A stretch of 64,000 bases of DNA, taken from positions 6,324,001 to 6,388,000 of the forward strand of contig NC_046679.1 of assembly GCF_009870125.1 (NCBI RefSeq). Reading direction: 5' to 3'. The notes under the pieces are model-generated. The model was not told the origin of the DNA and made no database searches. It saw only the letters and a list, made by a program, of their open reading frames with translations. Source of the DNA: Drosophila pseudoobscura. Lineage: Eukaryota > Arthropoda > Insecta > Diptera > Drosophilidae. Shown piece by piece: positions 23,699 through 36,358 of this stretch (the stretch's first letter is position 1; each line of letters begins with the position of its first letter). Both the position numbers and the translations under genes were made by a program.

Positions 23699-26600
23699 GT
23701 TCAAACATAGGTTAAGGTTTAGTTCTAGTTAGAGCCCACCGAAAGTCAGCAAATCTGTATCCAAAGATCTCAGTGCCTGAGCCCTTAAGAGACCCCCAAG
23801 ACCTTTGTACATAGCATCTATCTATTAGGCATTAGAAACGTTCCTAGATGTCCCGTCGGTTCCAGTGATTAGCAGTGTCTTCCTCCAGTCTCTTCCTCAG
23901 CCCTCCATGAGAGAGCTGGAATCATCAATTTAGTTCTAGTACGTACTCTACGAGTGCAGCCCTACGTTAAGTACCCTTCGAGAAGTGCCCTGTTAAAGAT
24001 GCACTTTATCGCATTAATTAAATTAATTTCCATGGTTTTTTTCCTTACGCATCTTGTTTGAATATGTAATTATATTAAAATATGCATATTAATTACTTTG
24101 CGCACTATGTGAATCAACATTTATGTGAAGTACAGCAAAAAAATACACAGAAATAACAGACAATATAAAGAATATACGAGTAAAGTTAATGTTTCGGATT
24201 AAAACGGATTTAATGCAAAAACCATACAATGGAAAGGTGTTGAACTGAATGCTGAAATGGTGAGTACACATAAAACTTAATCAGGAATCTCTCAGTACCA
24301 CCCTTCTATGGCACTACATTTGGTTGGACCCATAAATTTTTATTGGTGGATAAGAAACCTTAAAAAATTATCACAGGGAGAACCCTGCAGGCTCTTTTTT
24401 CTGCTCTGAGCCCATAATAAATCTGATATATATGCCATTTATTGCAGCTGGAAGATATGTACGTGCAATTCCACCAATCATTCCCTTTAGCATATGCACT
24501 CCTGGGTAGCCATTTGACCCTTAGGATCCCCCTCGATCCCCTTCCGATATATGCATATTACACCTGGCCCGCGAAGCAGAAAAACACGGAAAGGGAGCCA
24601 CGAACAACATGCTGGGATTTCCGTTTCATGTTTGCCCGCCTGACTTCACTTAATTGCTGTGCATTCAAAAAATAATTTACACCAAACGGAGACTCCTCCC
24701 CCCCTCCCTCATGAACTCACTGGAGTATGTTTGTATGTATATATTTATGTAGTTAATTTATTATACGAATTTAACACATTTTCAGATTCGCATTCATTTG
24801 TCCATACACATAAATTCGAGTGCGAGTACATATTCGCATTCGCATTCGTATTCGTATTCATTTACATTTCATATAAAATTCATAAAAATCGGCTTAAGCG
24901 TTCAATTAATTTGCGCTCACTCGCGCATTGATTTCGCATTGAATCGGTTTGGTTTTTATGGTCCAGGGTCCTGGTTGGATGTGAGTTTTCCCTAATTTGA
25001 TTTAATATTACCAGCAGAACAGTCTTTCCTTTCCCTAATGGATAGCTGCATCAGATATTACCAGTGTACGCCTCATAAATGTGAAAAGTAATGCCGTAAG
25101 CCATGATGCCACAGCGAGGCGGCACTACTGTTGCATTGCCAATGCAATTTCACCGACTTAATAAGGCTCAAATGTCCTCTTTCGTTAACTGGCTGGAAAG
25201 TGCCCGCGGGCATGGTGCACACAGCGGGCTGTTAATGTGTAAACAACTGCCAACATATCAATGAGCAAAGCGGCGCCGGGGTCCTGGGAGTAGTGGGCAC
25301 TGTACAGGCCAAGCCAGAGAGGCAGTGAGGCAGCGAGGCAGTCAGGCAAAAATAAAGTGGCCAGAAGCCATGGCCCCGTTAAATGAGCAGTTAACATTGG
25401 CCGTTATGAACTTTAATATTAATAACCATTTATGCTTATGACAGACAATGAAAGCCGGCCCACACAACACCCAACCACCCAAACAGCCAACCAGCCTGCA
25501 CCCACTTACCCCTTTCCGTTTCCGGTGTTCTGTTTTTGCTGTACAACCACCGCCCTAAAAATGCTTAGGGAATGGGGGCGGGTGTCGCTCATACAGATGC
25601 ATTTAAAAATGCTGCAAGTGTGCCAGTTAATATGCAGACCGACACGGGTCTTCATTACATGCCCCAAACACACACACACACAAATGCACACTCACACATT
25701 GAGACAGACAGGGACAACATCAACAAAATAAACAACGAAAATGCAAAGCAATTAAAAGCAGCGCCGCAGAACATAGCGGCGGCATATATCGCACATAAAA
25801 CATGAGCGCACATGCACATGATTTTGACTTTTGTCGCAGCTGACTTTTTACTATCACTATGTAGTCCTCTATCTCTGTTTTTCCCTTGGTCCTGCCTTCT
25901 CTGTGTCCCGACTAGAAGACACCCGCTGTGAGGGGAGTACCACTGGGACTACAGAAGGTACAAGTTTTACTCCATTCAAAGAGCACTGTAAAAAGAAGTA
26001 GAGTAGGCAGAAGAGCCTCTGCTGATAGATAACTAATAAAGAACCAATGTATCACCAGCAGAATGTATCATGGACAATGTGTCAGGTCTCATCGAGAGAA
26101 CGAGTAACGGATCGTACTATTTGTACGCTGCTTTTCGATTGAATAAAATTATGCTTCACCAGCTCTACCGTAAGAAATCCATCACTGATCCCTGATCAAG
26201 TTGAGCTATTCCCCAAATATTACCCCTACGAATAAATGCGAATGTTACGTACACCCTCTCAATGCGGTATACCCCTAGTATAAAGCATTATCTGGCCACT
26301 GGACTGCCTGCTGAGGGCTACAAGTGGTCATCGGCTGGCTTTAGAGGGTCCTGTTTTCTGTTATGGCTCCCTCCTTTTCGGATGTTAGGTTGGGCCGCAA
26401 ATGAATTTTTCGCTTCCGAGGTTAAAGTGCAGAAATTGTGCACAGAGTGTGTGTGATGGCAGCTAAATATTTACTAGCTCACACACACGCACGCACACGA
26501 ACACCCACGCAAACCAAACAACACACAGATACACACAACAACTGGAGGCTGTGAAGTTTTATGAAAATGGCTGCCGCTACCTGTACGAGTGTAGGAGTCT

Positions 26601-29600
26601 GTGTGTGTGTGTGTTTGTAGGAGTAATTGTTATACGACAGTCGCGCTCACAATTTATTTTTGTTAATCAGCAGAGCCGCACATCCCAGTCGACGGTCACG
26701 CCCTCAAATACTCGAATTCTCGTGCACACATATGCGTGGCAAGTGGCAACAATTCGACAATTATGTGGCATTTCCATTGCCGTTTTTGCTGTTCGTTTTT
26801 ATTTTAATTAAAAACTCCCACCAGCCACCGCTCGCATGGAGCGTAGGATGCAAAAAGCGAACAGGTTTCAGGCTTCCCAGCCAAAGCACCCAACTCCACG
26901 TGTTAGAATTTTTGATATTTATGTGCCTCCTGCAACACAACGGAGGCACCACCAAGCAGGCGGCAAGAGGCAGGAGGCAGCAGCTCGCCATTGCCCGGCG
27001 GCAAGTTCCACTCCGATAAGCATCTGCTGTTGCTGCCACAGGCTGCTGCTACCGCTGCTGCTGCTGCTGTGGCTCCGATTTTCAGTGCGTTTCGGCGGTT
27101 TGTTCCGCAATTATGCAAATCCAAAGATCGCCACAGAGCGATATACCAAAATTCCATGCATTTACAATTTTCTAATCAATGGAATTTTAATTTTAATTTC
27201 CAACGGAACCCAACGCCGGGAGGACTGCGGCCAGTCCTTGTTTGCAATGTGTCTTCCCAACTTTTTGTAATTGTGGTCGCAAAAATGGTTTAATTTGCTG
27301 TTTTCGGATGGTTTCTGTGGCCGTGGGATGAATGTGATATAATGCTATAGATATATGTACATTCTACATTCATATTTCAATTCATAAAAGGAGTCAAAGG
27401 GCTGTGTGTCTGTGACTGTCACTTTCCTTTTCCAGAGAGCCATCGCCAGCTGAGTTTTCGATTAAAAGCGCAATGTTTCAATTAATTCAATCTCAGTGTG
27501 AAATGTGTCACTCACATGTCCTCCGAGTGGAAAGGAAAGCGCTTTGTTGCCTATTTATGGGGCAGTCCCCCATGAATGGCAGCGCTCTGAATTCATTTCA
27601 TACTCGTATTCGTATTCATTTTAATTTAATCAGGCTGGTCGGCGGCGCCGTGTCGCTCGACCATAATTAAGTTTCTTTGCGGAGCTTGGACCAAGGAAAT
27701 CAGTAAGCACGCCCTCGTCGATAGCTCGACTAAAAGTTACCCAATAAATGGGATAATAAAACTAATTGGAGGGGAACATTCAATCTTTGATGCCAAAAAA
27801 CAGATCTCCATATACTTTTGTGCAGATATTATTTTCTAAACTTTTTTCCGGTATTTTTTGTTGTCTTTTATTATTATCTCCTATAAGAAAGATGATTCAG
27901 GATCAAATGTTTTCCTCAAAGTCTCTCTCTTACTTATTGAATTACTTACAAAAAACATTTTGTCTTAAGAATGAAACGTACCGCCAGTATGGAAAACCCA
28001 TATGTCATCGAAAGACCATATTTTGTATAATAATTTTCCACAAGTCTTCTGTTACATACAACACACCAGCACAGGATACCTTCGCTCTTTGTGTTGGTCG
28101 GATACGAAGGAAGCAAAGATATAATGGAGAGAAATAAAATAAATCAGACATGTGTACCATATTTTACTGTGGTGCTGGCCCCCATCGATAATGCAATATA
28201 ACGTCCTGGCAGCAGCACGTTTTTTAACATTTAATTGAATAAATAATTTCCATATCACCCTGCACAATACCACAATACAAGCATCGTTCAATTGACAATT
28301 TCAAATATTCGAAAGCGAACGGCAACGAGCATTTAAATATGAAAACATTTTCCACGCAGCATCTGCATATTGCATTTTGCCATTGTGTAATTAATTAAAC
28401 ATTTCCGGTGGCTCGTCAAAGTTTTCACTTAGCCTCCACCCCCCCTCCCACACACACACACACACACAGATGAATGTCTATATATCAGGGAGGGTGCTCG
28501 ACCGAAAGTTTACCCTGAGAGTAATTAGACGACAAACTCCTCCCCGTACTCATAGTTGTTCGGGGCTGGGGTAGGGAGAACTCTGTCTGAGTGCTTAAAA
28601 TGCTCCTTTGGCGTTAAATTTATGACAACCGCACATGTTGTTTGCCGCCTAAACAGTAACAATAACGGGCCATGAGGCAACAGCCAACAGGCAACAGCGT
28701 GCAACATAGAGCAAAGTCCGTGGTGGTGCGAGTGGGGTGGCCAAATGCTCGTTAGAAACTTTCTAAGGTTGTGGCGGTACACGGAACAGCTGCGCCGCCA
28801 AAATGGAAGGATTCTCCGAATTGTTGCATGCTTCCTCTGCCCCGATTTCTAGGGGCGGGGGTGGTCGGTCACAATGTTGCAAAAGCTGTCTGCCACGGCC
28901 ACGGCTGATAAGCCCTGGCCCCTGGGTAGCGTACGCATACGCCGTCATGCACCGTGTGGTATGGCGTGGTGTGGTGGTGCTGCTGCTGCTGCTGCACTGA
29001 CGTGACCCCTAACATTGCAGCAAGTGCTCAAGTGGGTGTGGCAGCGAAATTTTGCTCCAAAGTAAATTTATTGTTTTGCCCATTACCACTTAGTGTTGCC
29101 CTTGTTGTTCCTGTGTATGTGTATTGCTGCAAAACTCGCCCCAAAGTGCCGTTTATTCTGATGCAAGCGAAGAACTTAAACTTTCTGCTGCTTCTGCTGC
29201 TGCTGCTGCTGCTGCATCTACTGTTGTGGTTGTGCGGCTCTGCTACCAAGGATGCAAATCTCCAATCTCTGAAGAGCTTTAACAATCTTCAAGTCCTGTA
29301 AATCCAAGGTAAAATTGCAGTCGATAATGAGTGCTTCGCATTAATTAAAAACCAAATGAATGAGACTCATCCTGGCAAAATCTGAACGAGATGCAGCAGC
29401 AGCAGCAGCTTACCTTCAGATTTCTTTTGTCTCACAAGTCGAAATTAATTGCACTGCCACCGCAGCAATTGTGGCATCCGTGAAGGAGGAGCACTTGTTC
29501 CGGTTCCATTAGTGCTACCAATATCATTGGCGACCCTCGAAATTGCTGTAATTTCGAATAGATAATGAAATGCAATTAGAAAGTGTACGACACACACAAA

Positions 29601-30901
29601 GATAAACACGTACACGGAGTGCCGGAGAGAGAGCAGGCGCCATGGAGAAGAGAAGGCAGAGAAATAGAGAAAGACTGGCAACAATAACAGCAATTTAAAC
29701 AGATTTCTCCCCGTACAACAAACCCCTCCAGCTCCCCCCACCAGCTGACTGGCTGACTGCCGCATAATGTGGCATAGAAGTTTGTAATTAAAGTTTGCCG
29801 AGGCCAGGTGACGGCCAGTGACGACGACGCCACGGGATATGGCCGAGCGCCCACACAATGCAACAGCAGCAAATCAATTTCCGCATCCTATCCGGATGCC
29901 GGGTCCGGCTTCAGCCTCAGCTCCGGCTCTGGCTCAGGACCATGGCTTGGTTCGGCTGCGGGCCTGTCAGGGGCGATCAGCATGGCAGAAAATAAAATTC
30001 AATTAACGCGCTTAAATTAAACTGCCACTTCCGGTTTTGATGACATTTTCATAGCAATCCAAGGAGGCAGCAGGGGGCTGCGACTGGCTTCTGTTCTGGT
30101 CGAGCATGGTGCGGTTGTCCGGAGCTGCGGAAGGAAGGACTAGGATGGATGCCTGCTGCTGGCGTTGTTTACTCCAAGCTGACATCTTGCCTTCTTTTAA
30201 CGCCTTGCCTTGGCTGGGCTTGCCTGGGCTTGCACTGATGTTAAATGGTAAATGGCCGACATAATGGCTGTCCAACTGCGGCTGTCATTATGGCTGACGC
30301 TGACCAGGCCGAGGCCAGTCTCTGTCCGCCTTAATGATAAGTAAAGCTTATTACGCGCTTCACTCTTGATTGACCAGCATCTGCGGGTGGGTCGGGGTTC
30401 TTGCCTGCAATAATAACTTGCACGGAGCGCTGCTTTTACGGGCATATCTATCAAATGGATTCCCATTGTGGCTGGTACGTCAAAGTTGGACCGAACCCTT
30501 GCTAACTTCATTATCGAGCCGCGCCAAATGACACAAAATCATTGAAGCGTTCAGAAGTGATTAAACTAGAGATCTTCTTCGCCAAGTTCTTTGGTTGGCA
30601 TCGAGTGGAGGCAGCCTTCTTGAATGCATCCAGCATTGGGGCAACTTCTTTGCATCCTCGGAGCGCCCCCCGGCCCTCCCATAGATTTTTCTCTTTCAGA
30701 GATGCCCACGCTCTGGGACGGCAATGGTCTGGTCTGCTCGGGCGATAAGCAACTTTGGCAAAGCAACTGGCGTTTAATTTAATTAGTACACAAAAACAAA
30801 AAAAAAATACGACTGGAACGGTCTGGACTGCCTAAAGAAAACGTCCCCTCCCTCTGATAAGTGCATGGCCGTTGATTAAGTTGCCTGGCGGCACTGAATG
30901 C
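23699..30901. other. Spacer between lmd and the PDZ-RING gene (about 7.2 kb)
   Basis: The first few hundred bases are probably the lmd 3' UTR. Beyond that I find no exon with convincing start, splice signals or protein-like composition; the longest frame (around 27766-28137) is AT-rich and starts without ATG. There are CA runs near 25668-25684 and 28448-28468, CTG runs near 29190-29215 and a CAG run near 29394-29409. The 3' UTR of the minus-strand PDZ-RING gene probably occupies the right end. Confidence 0.5.
28448..28468. repeat. (CA)n microsatellite
   Basis: About ten uninterrupted CA units after a C-rich run. Confidence 0.9.
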
Positions 30902-33168
30902 TCAAAGCAGACGAAAAGCGGATTTGTAGCAGCAGCAGTTCCCTCGTTGATGCTGATGCTTCTGCTGCTGCTGCTTCTGCTGATCCTTGTCCTGGTTTAG
31001 CGTCAGTTCATCATCAAATCGCAAGGTGCACTCGCACGGACAGCAGTAAAGCAGAGAGGCAGAGGTTGGCTTTGTTTGAACAACCTCCTCCGGCGAATTC
31101 TCCGTCCCGCATTTACTCAGAGTGACAGAAGGTGGTGGGGTCTCTGCTGCTGGTAGTTGGAGCGTGCTCGAAGATTCATTGACATTGGGTGGCATACACT
31201 CGTGTAGGGGCTGTTGCGCAGGGGCGATGGGTCGACTTTTTCCAATGAAAAGGAGACTGTCGGACGGCTGCGGACGAGTTGGCAAGTAGCAGAAGGAGAC
31301 GGAGCTGGAGCTGTGGCTACTGCCGGACTCCTCCTCCTCCTCCCCTTCGCCTTCAACTTGAACATTACTCTCTCCATTGGGCTGCCCTTTCAGCTTAACT
31401 GTTGCATGCCGTAAATCATTTGTTGAGAGTGAAAGATGCCCCAAAATTTCATCATGTGACGGATGCATTGTTGTCGTCCTTGGTGTCCCTGTCGGCTCCG
31501 CTGGCTCTGCTGATTGTATCGTTCCATTGGAGGCATTGAAGTTGTCCGTGGAATTAGTGCGCAGCAGTGTGGCAGCATTGGACTCGAAGAGATTCTCCAG
31601 CGGGTCGCTGCGACCCGCCAGCAGCTTGGTTAGAAATTTATTCGTTGGCAGCAGCGGCCTTCGTTTTCGCCAAATGCTTTGGTCAGCATCTGTTTTCGCC
31701 GGCTGCGGCACGGCTGCGACTGGGACTTTGGTGATGCCTGCGAAGAGCTTTTCTCGCAATTTATCTTCCGAGCGACACATCTCAAAGGCATTTGCTATGG
31801 TGAAGTAAATCTGTTCGGCCAACAGGGCCCGTCGCGGCGTGTAAAAGTCCCGGCAGACGGGACAGCGCTCGGCCCGAATACGGCAATCGACGCAGAGCAC
31901 ATGTCCGTTCTGACATTGCATGGCCGGCGGAGTTATGGTCAGATTGCAGATGGGGCACTCGATGAGGCGCAGTATACTCTCCAGGGCAACGGAAAGCCGT
32001 CTTAGGCTGGTCGGCATGGGTGCACAGCATATGCTCTGGTGAGTTTTTGATAATAGAACTTTGGTTTTGAGTGTTCAATCGGACTTACTTACATTCTTAT
32101 CACAGTCCTTTTCGCAACCACTGTTCCAGCACAGGATTGTGACGCAGTCCTTTTGGCTCTTAACTATTTTGGCCACATCTGCGACTCGCAGGCCAAGGAC
32201 ATCTACTCCATTGACCTGAAATGTGTTCAAGTATTTAATTCTTGTTGGGTAATTGATTAGTTTCCTCTTTTTAATTTATTATTATTATTTATATTTAGTG
32301 GCAACCTAATTTTTTCCTTAATCAAAATCATTAAAAACAAATAATTCATTAATCAATAATTTGTAGGCACAAGCACATCCGCATTTACATTTTCAAGTTC
32401 AAATAAACTGCTTGCTTGACAGTGAACTGCTTTGGACTGCTTGCTCACTGCTGAACCACTTGCCTGCGCTCTGTTAACTCAACCTGTTAGTCACTGTTAA
32501 GCCAAGCGCTGTTATTGCAGCCGCTGCAAGTCGTTCAAGAGTTTTGTTTGTTTTCATTATTGATTTAGCGCTAATTAATCTTTTCTGATTTACCTGCGTT
32601 AAATATTACGTATAGTCGTTGGTACGGACCGCCCGAACGCAAAAGCTGGTTCTGAATTCACCAACTGTTTCAGGGTTTTGGTGAGTGTTTTCTATTTTCT
32701 ACACTCATCTGAAAAAACTACTATAAACACTTAAATGCCAATCAATTAAGCAAGCCAACAATCAGTGCCAATAATGACAGAGTCTAGTATTTACATACAA
32801 TATATGCAAATTTAGATGCCATAAGAGATTTATAAAGTAGTGTCACCGATTAAATCTTACCTCTAGAACACAGTCGCCCGTCTTGAGGCCGCACAGTGCT
32901 GCAGGTGTGCCCGTGGCCACCTCGCAGACCTGTTTTATGTGAACACAATATCGGATTAAAGATCGTAACAGGATCTGCACTTATCGTTGCCACTTATTAC
33001 CCATGGATAGGGATCCCACTTGCTGCGTGTCAAATGAAACCCGTAGTTCTCAATGCTGGGGGCAGCACGTGGTATCCTCAAGAGTCGAACGGCCGCTGCT
33101 TCGTTGTCTGTGGCTTTACCTTCGGTAGAAGCTGCATTTGGCTGTGTGCCACGGTCCGTATGTTTCAT
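30902..33168 (-). CDS. PDZ domain plus SIAH-type RING protein, copy 1
   Basis: Four coding exons on the minus strand: 33168-33001, 32929-32861, 32215-32093 and 32035-30902. All have GT-AG borders in phase 0, giving 497 residues. ATG 33168 lies in AAACAATG. A PDZ domain (about residues 38-112) includes WDPYPW, then GLKTGDCVLEVNGVDVLGL, assembled across exons 1-3. A C3HC4 RING of the SIAH pattern spans about 147-181 within a single exon (CPIC, CQNGHVLC, CPVC). The rest is low-complexity with Glu, Ser and Gln/His runs and a late Cys cluster; no SIAH substrate-binding domain is visible. A RING predicts E3 ubiquitin-ligase activity and the PDZ a C-terminal peptide partner; both are inferred. Melanogaster has SIAH-related genes of this kind (I recall CG6688 and CG34375), but I cannot assign orthology. 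Confidence 0.85.
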
Positions 33169-33269
33169 TGTTTCTAATCCTCAGAGATCTGGCGTTGCAT
33201 TCAGCCCAAAATCCACACGGAACCACAAAAAAGTGGCTAGCGCGAGACGTGTTCAACCTGCGCTCTCAC

Positions 33270-33440
33270 CTGGTAAACTGTTTTCAGAGTCTGTATTTTA
33301 CTTTTTCGTGCAAGTCTCGCGCGTCTATGTGGGCCGCCTGAAAAGTTGCCGAGCGCTTTGGGCCGACGCAATCGGCTATGACAACAAATTTTGGCTTCAG
33401 CTTTTGGCCGCGCTCACAGCATCTCTCACCGACTGGCCCT
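33270..33440 (-). other. Candidate non-coding first exon of PDZ-RING copy 1
   Basis: Reading the minus strand, a leader-like sequence ends in TTTACCAG|GTGAGAGCG with the donor at 33269. A possible acceptor (GAGGATTAG) lies a few bases before ATG 33168, giving a short intron of about 90 bp. The transcription start is not identifiable; the right boundary is approximate. Confidence 0.35.
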
Positions 33441-35119
33441 CGCCCGCTCCGCGGCTTCTATCTGGTGTCTGTGTGTTGTAAGTTGTCGGCGCCGAATTGT
33501 GGCTGCGACCAGGGCCGCCAGCAGCCAGCAGGTTGTGCGCATGGAAATTAGTCTTAAGAGTTCGAGTGCAAGTATGTGTGCTTGCCGCTTGCCTCTTGGC
33601 GCTGGTCGCTGGTCGCTTGCTGGGGCTAAGTAAATATTTGAACTTTTGTCTTGGGAAGAAAGACATATGCAGCTTTTGTGTGCGCTACCAAGATAAAGGT
33701 ATGATTTGACTGGGAAATGACTAAGGAAAGATGTCTAATTTATGATAGGGGGATAAGAGAAGCACATAATATAATAATCTCCTGTGACGGAGATGCACTT
33801 CTACCTCTATTAAATATTGAAATTACTTGAAAATTCTTAAAAATCTAAACGGAAAACAGCTGTTTGCGGCTGTTTATGGAACGACAATGTATGATAATAT
33901 CCACCAATTTTGGAATACAGCACATTTCAAGCACTCACTACCGCATTCTCTACTCTGTTGAGGCTCTGTTTATTTGCTTAATTTTTGTGTGGCCTAACAA
34001 CGCCCAAAATGTACGAGCAAGTTTATTTTCGACATTGTAATTCAATTTGAAAATAAATATGATTATTTTTTAGCTTAATTGCGTGTCGCATGTGCCAGTG
34101 CCAGTGCCAGGCCAGTGTCGAATGGTAATGTATTGTCATTGACTGGCGCACAAATCAGAAGGAGAAATGAAAACAGCAACCGGCTGGGGGGCGTGGGTTA
34201 GTGCTTTGGAGGTGTCAGGGCAGGATAAACATAAATAAGGGGCCCTAAAGTAAATACCTGTGCCCAAAAGCCAACCTCGTTCATTAACCCTAACAATGAT
34301 AACCGATGGAAATTGGCAGCTGACAAATGGATTTGGCATTGCCACCAAACAACCGACCACCGCTCCAGCATTGCCCCAATTGACTTTCGCTTTTTTGTTG
34401 CTTTTCATTCATTGTTTTGCTGCCATTTGATGGGGCCATTTCTGTTTGGCGCTTAACGGACATGAACGTGCATAGGTTGCCGTCCAAATAACATTGAAAT
34501 TGGTAGGTAATTTCATTAAATTTTGGGCCCAGCTAAATGACCCTGGCCTGGGTGGTGGTGTGGTGTTGGGGTGATGTGCTTGTGCGGCTTGGCTTTTGAT
34601 TTCGTTTTCGGTTTTCAATTTGCGAGTTCAATTAGATTTGATTTGAATTTATTTGTGCTATTCAGAATTGCCTGGCATTTGAGTGGTGGCCACAGAAGCG
34701 GACGGCAGCCGACAGCCATCAGCATTGTCAAAATTAACCAAATACTTACAAAGCCAATAACATCCAATTTCATTGTTCATGCTTCTCAATGAGCCGACCA
34801 GAGACGCGTCCGAACTCCTACGCGTACTTTGTAGTTTATGGCACGGCAGCAAAGTCAAGCATTGACTTTTATTAATCGGGCCAGCAATTAGCCAAGAAGC
34901 TGGCCCGGACTCAGAGGCAAATGGCCCAATTCAAGTGCAGTCACGCCATGAGCCAGCTCCATTTGGATGGAGGTGGGCTAGTGCTCAAGGCACAGGTATA
35001 TTTATGGCTTACAAGTTTGAAAAACCGTTCGAAAGCTTGCGTTCAGCCTCCGGAGCTTTGCCCGCAGAGGGCGCTGTGCGTCGCTCAGGTGTGCTCTGCG
35101 CTGCGCAGACGTCGGATCG

Positions 35120-35133
35120 TCAGTCTTTCAGTT
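35120..35133 (+). promoter_or_regulatory. Candidate tandem initiator elements
   Basis: Two perfect matches to the fly initiator TCAKTY occur eight bases apart (TCAGTC at 35120 and TCAGTT at 35128). They are followed by about 280 bp of leader-like sequence. No matching DPE or TATA box is seen at the standard spacing. If real, it would serve the plus-strand PDZ-RING gene, whose coding exon has an acceptor just upstream of its ATG. Confidence 0.3.
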
Positions 35134-36326
35134 TCTTCACAACGCTCAAGCAGTGCGCACGCGCCGACCCCGCAAGTTCCGCAAGCAGACGCGAAGTGCG
35201 TGGCGCCGGCGCCCAGACCAAGACATCATCGAATTGAGACATCAGCCCCGCGTGTGTGTGTTTGACTGCGAGGGTGACGAAGCGAAAAGCCGCAAAGTTC
35301 ACAAGGAAAATTGTGAAAATTGATTTTCACAGAAAGGCGCTGAAGCAGAGCCAAGCCAAAAGCATTGTGTGCTCATCTACTACAAAAAAAAAAAAAAAAC
35401 AAAAAAGCGGTGCGTGTGTGTTCCATCAAACATAATAATTGTATTAACGATTGTTCGGTCAAGCCATACGAAACTTTTGCTGTAAAAATTATACCTCTCT
35501 AATGGGCCACATGACCTTATGCTTTCGGACAGCGCTGAGGCCATTGTCGGTGGTCTGCTCTGGGTCTGGGTCTGGTCGCATTGGTAACGTTGTCTTAGGT
35601 CAAGGCGGCAGCTACCTCACAAACCGCCTCATAATTGCTCCTCGCCCCACGCTCTCCATTCCATTCCTTCAACGCGGAAGTGTAACGCACAATTATAATC
35701 GCATTTCGCATAATTAAAGACATCAAACAAGTTTGTTTAGCCGGAGCTATTCTATTTTGATTCTCATTTCCTGCTGTACGTACGAAAAAATAACAGACAA
35801 ACGAAACGAGTCTAAATTGTGATCAGAAAAGTGCTCATAAATCATAGACGGGCCTCTCCGTGCCTCTACGCATGCGCCATGCAATGTTTGTGCGAATTTC
35901 ACACTCTGTGCGAAATCCAAACAAAGTGGAGACAAACAAATTCAGGAAACCGAAGCTACGGATACTCTTACAGATTCATATAACCTTTCGAACTATTGTC
36001 CGTAGAGATTATTAACTACTTATATGGCTTATGGCTATGGAGATTGGTTCCTTAAGAGATTATTGAGCAAACAAACAGGTTCATCCCACAAGGACTTGGG
36101 TTTAAACTAATTTAAATAAAAGCATGGACATAGCACATCACGATCGGAACGACTACCTTTTCTGCATTTCAAACATCTGTTCACGATCGTAATACCCTCT
36201 ACAAGGGTACACATCATACAGAAAAAACCCAGGCATATTCAATTGGAAATTTACACGGCAACGCAAGACTCAGTCTTGCTAATTGTGGGCTGAGTCAGAC
36301 AGAGACAGAGATTGAGTCACAGCTAA

Positions 36327-36352
<26 letters not shown>
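36327..36352. repeat. (GA)n repeat
   Basis: Thirteen uninterrupted AG/GA units. In flies such runs can bind GAGA factor, but they are common as plain microsatellites. Confidence 0.85.

Positions 36353-36358
<6 letters not shown>

Noticed and set aside
27766..28137. 123-codon open frame between lmd and PDZ-RING copy 1
   Set aside because: AT-rich, begins without ATG and shows no motif; could be a transposon relic but there is nothing to support it.
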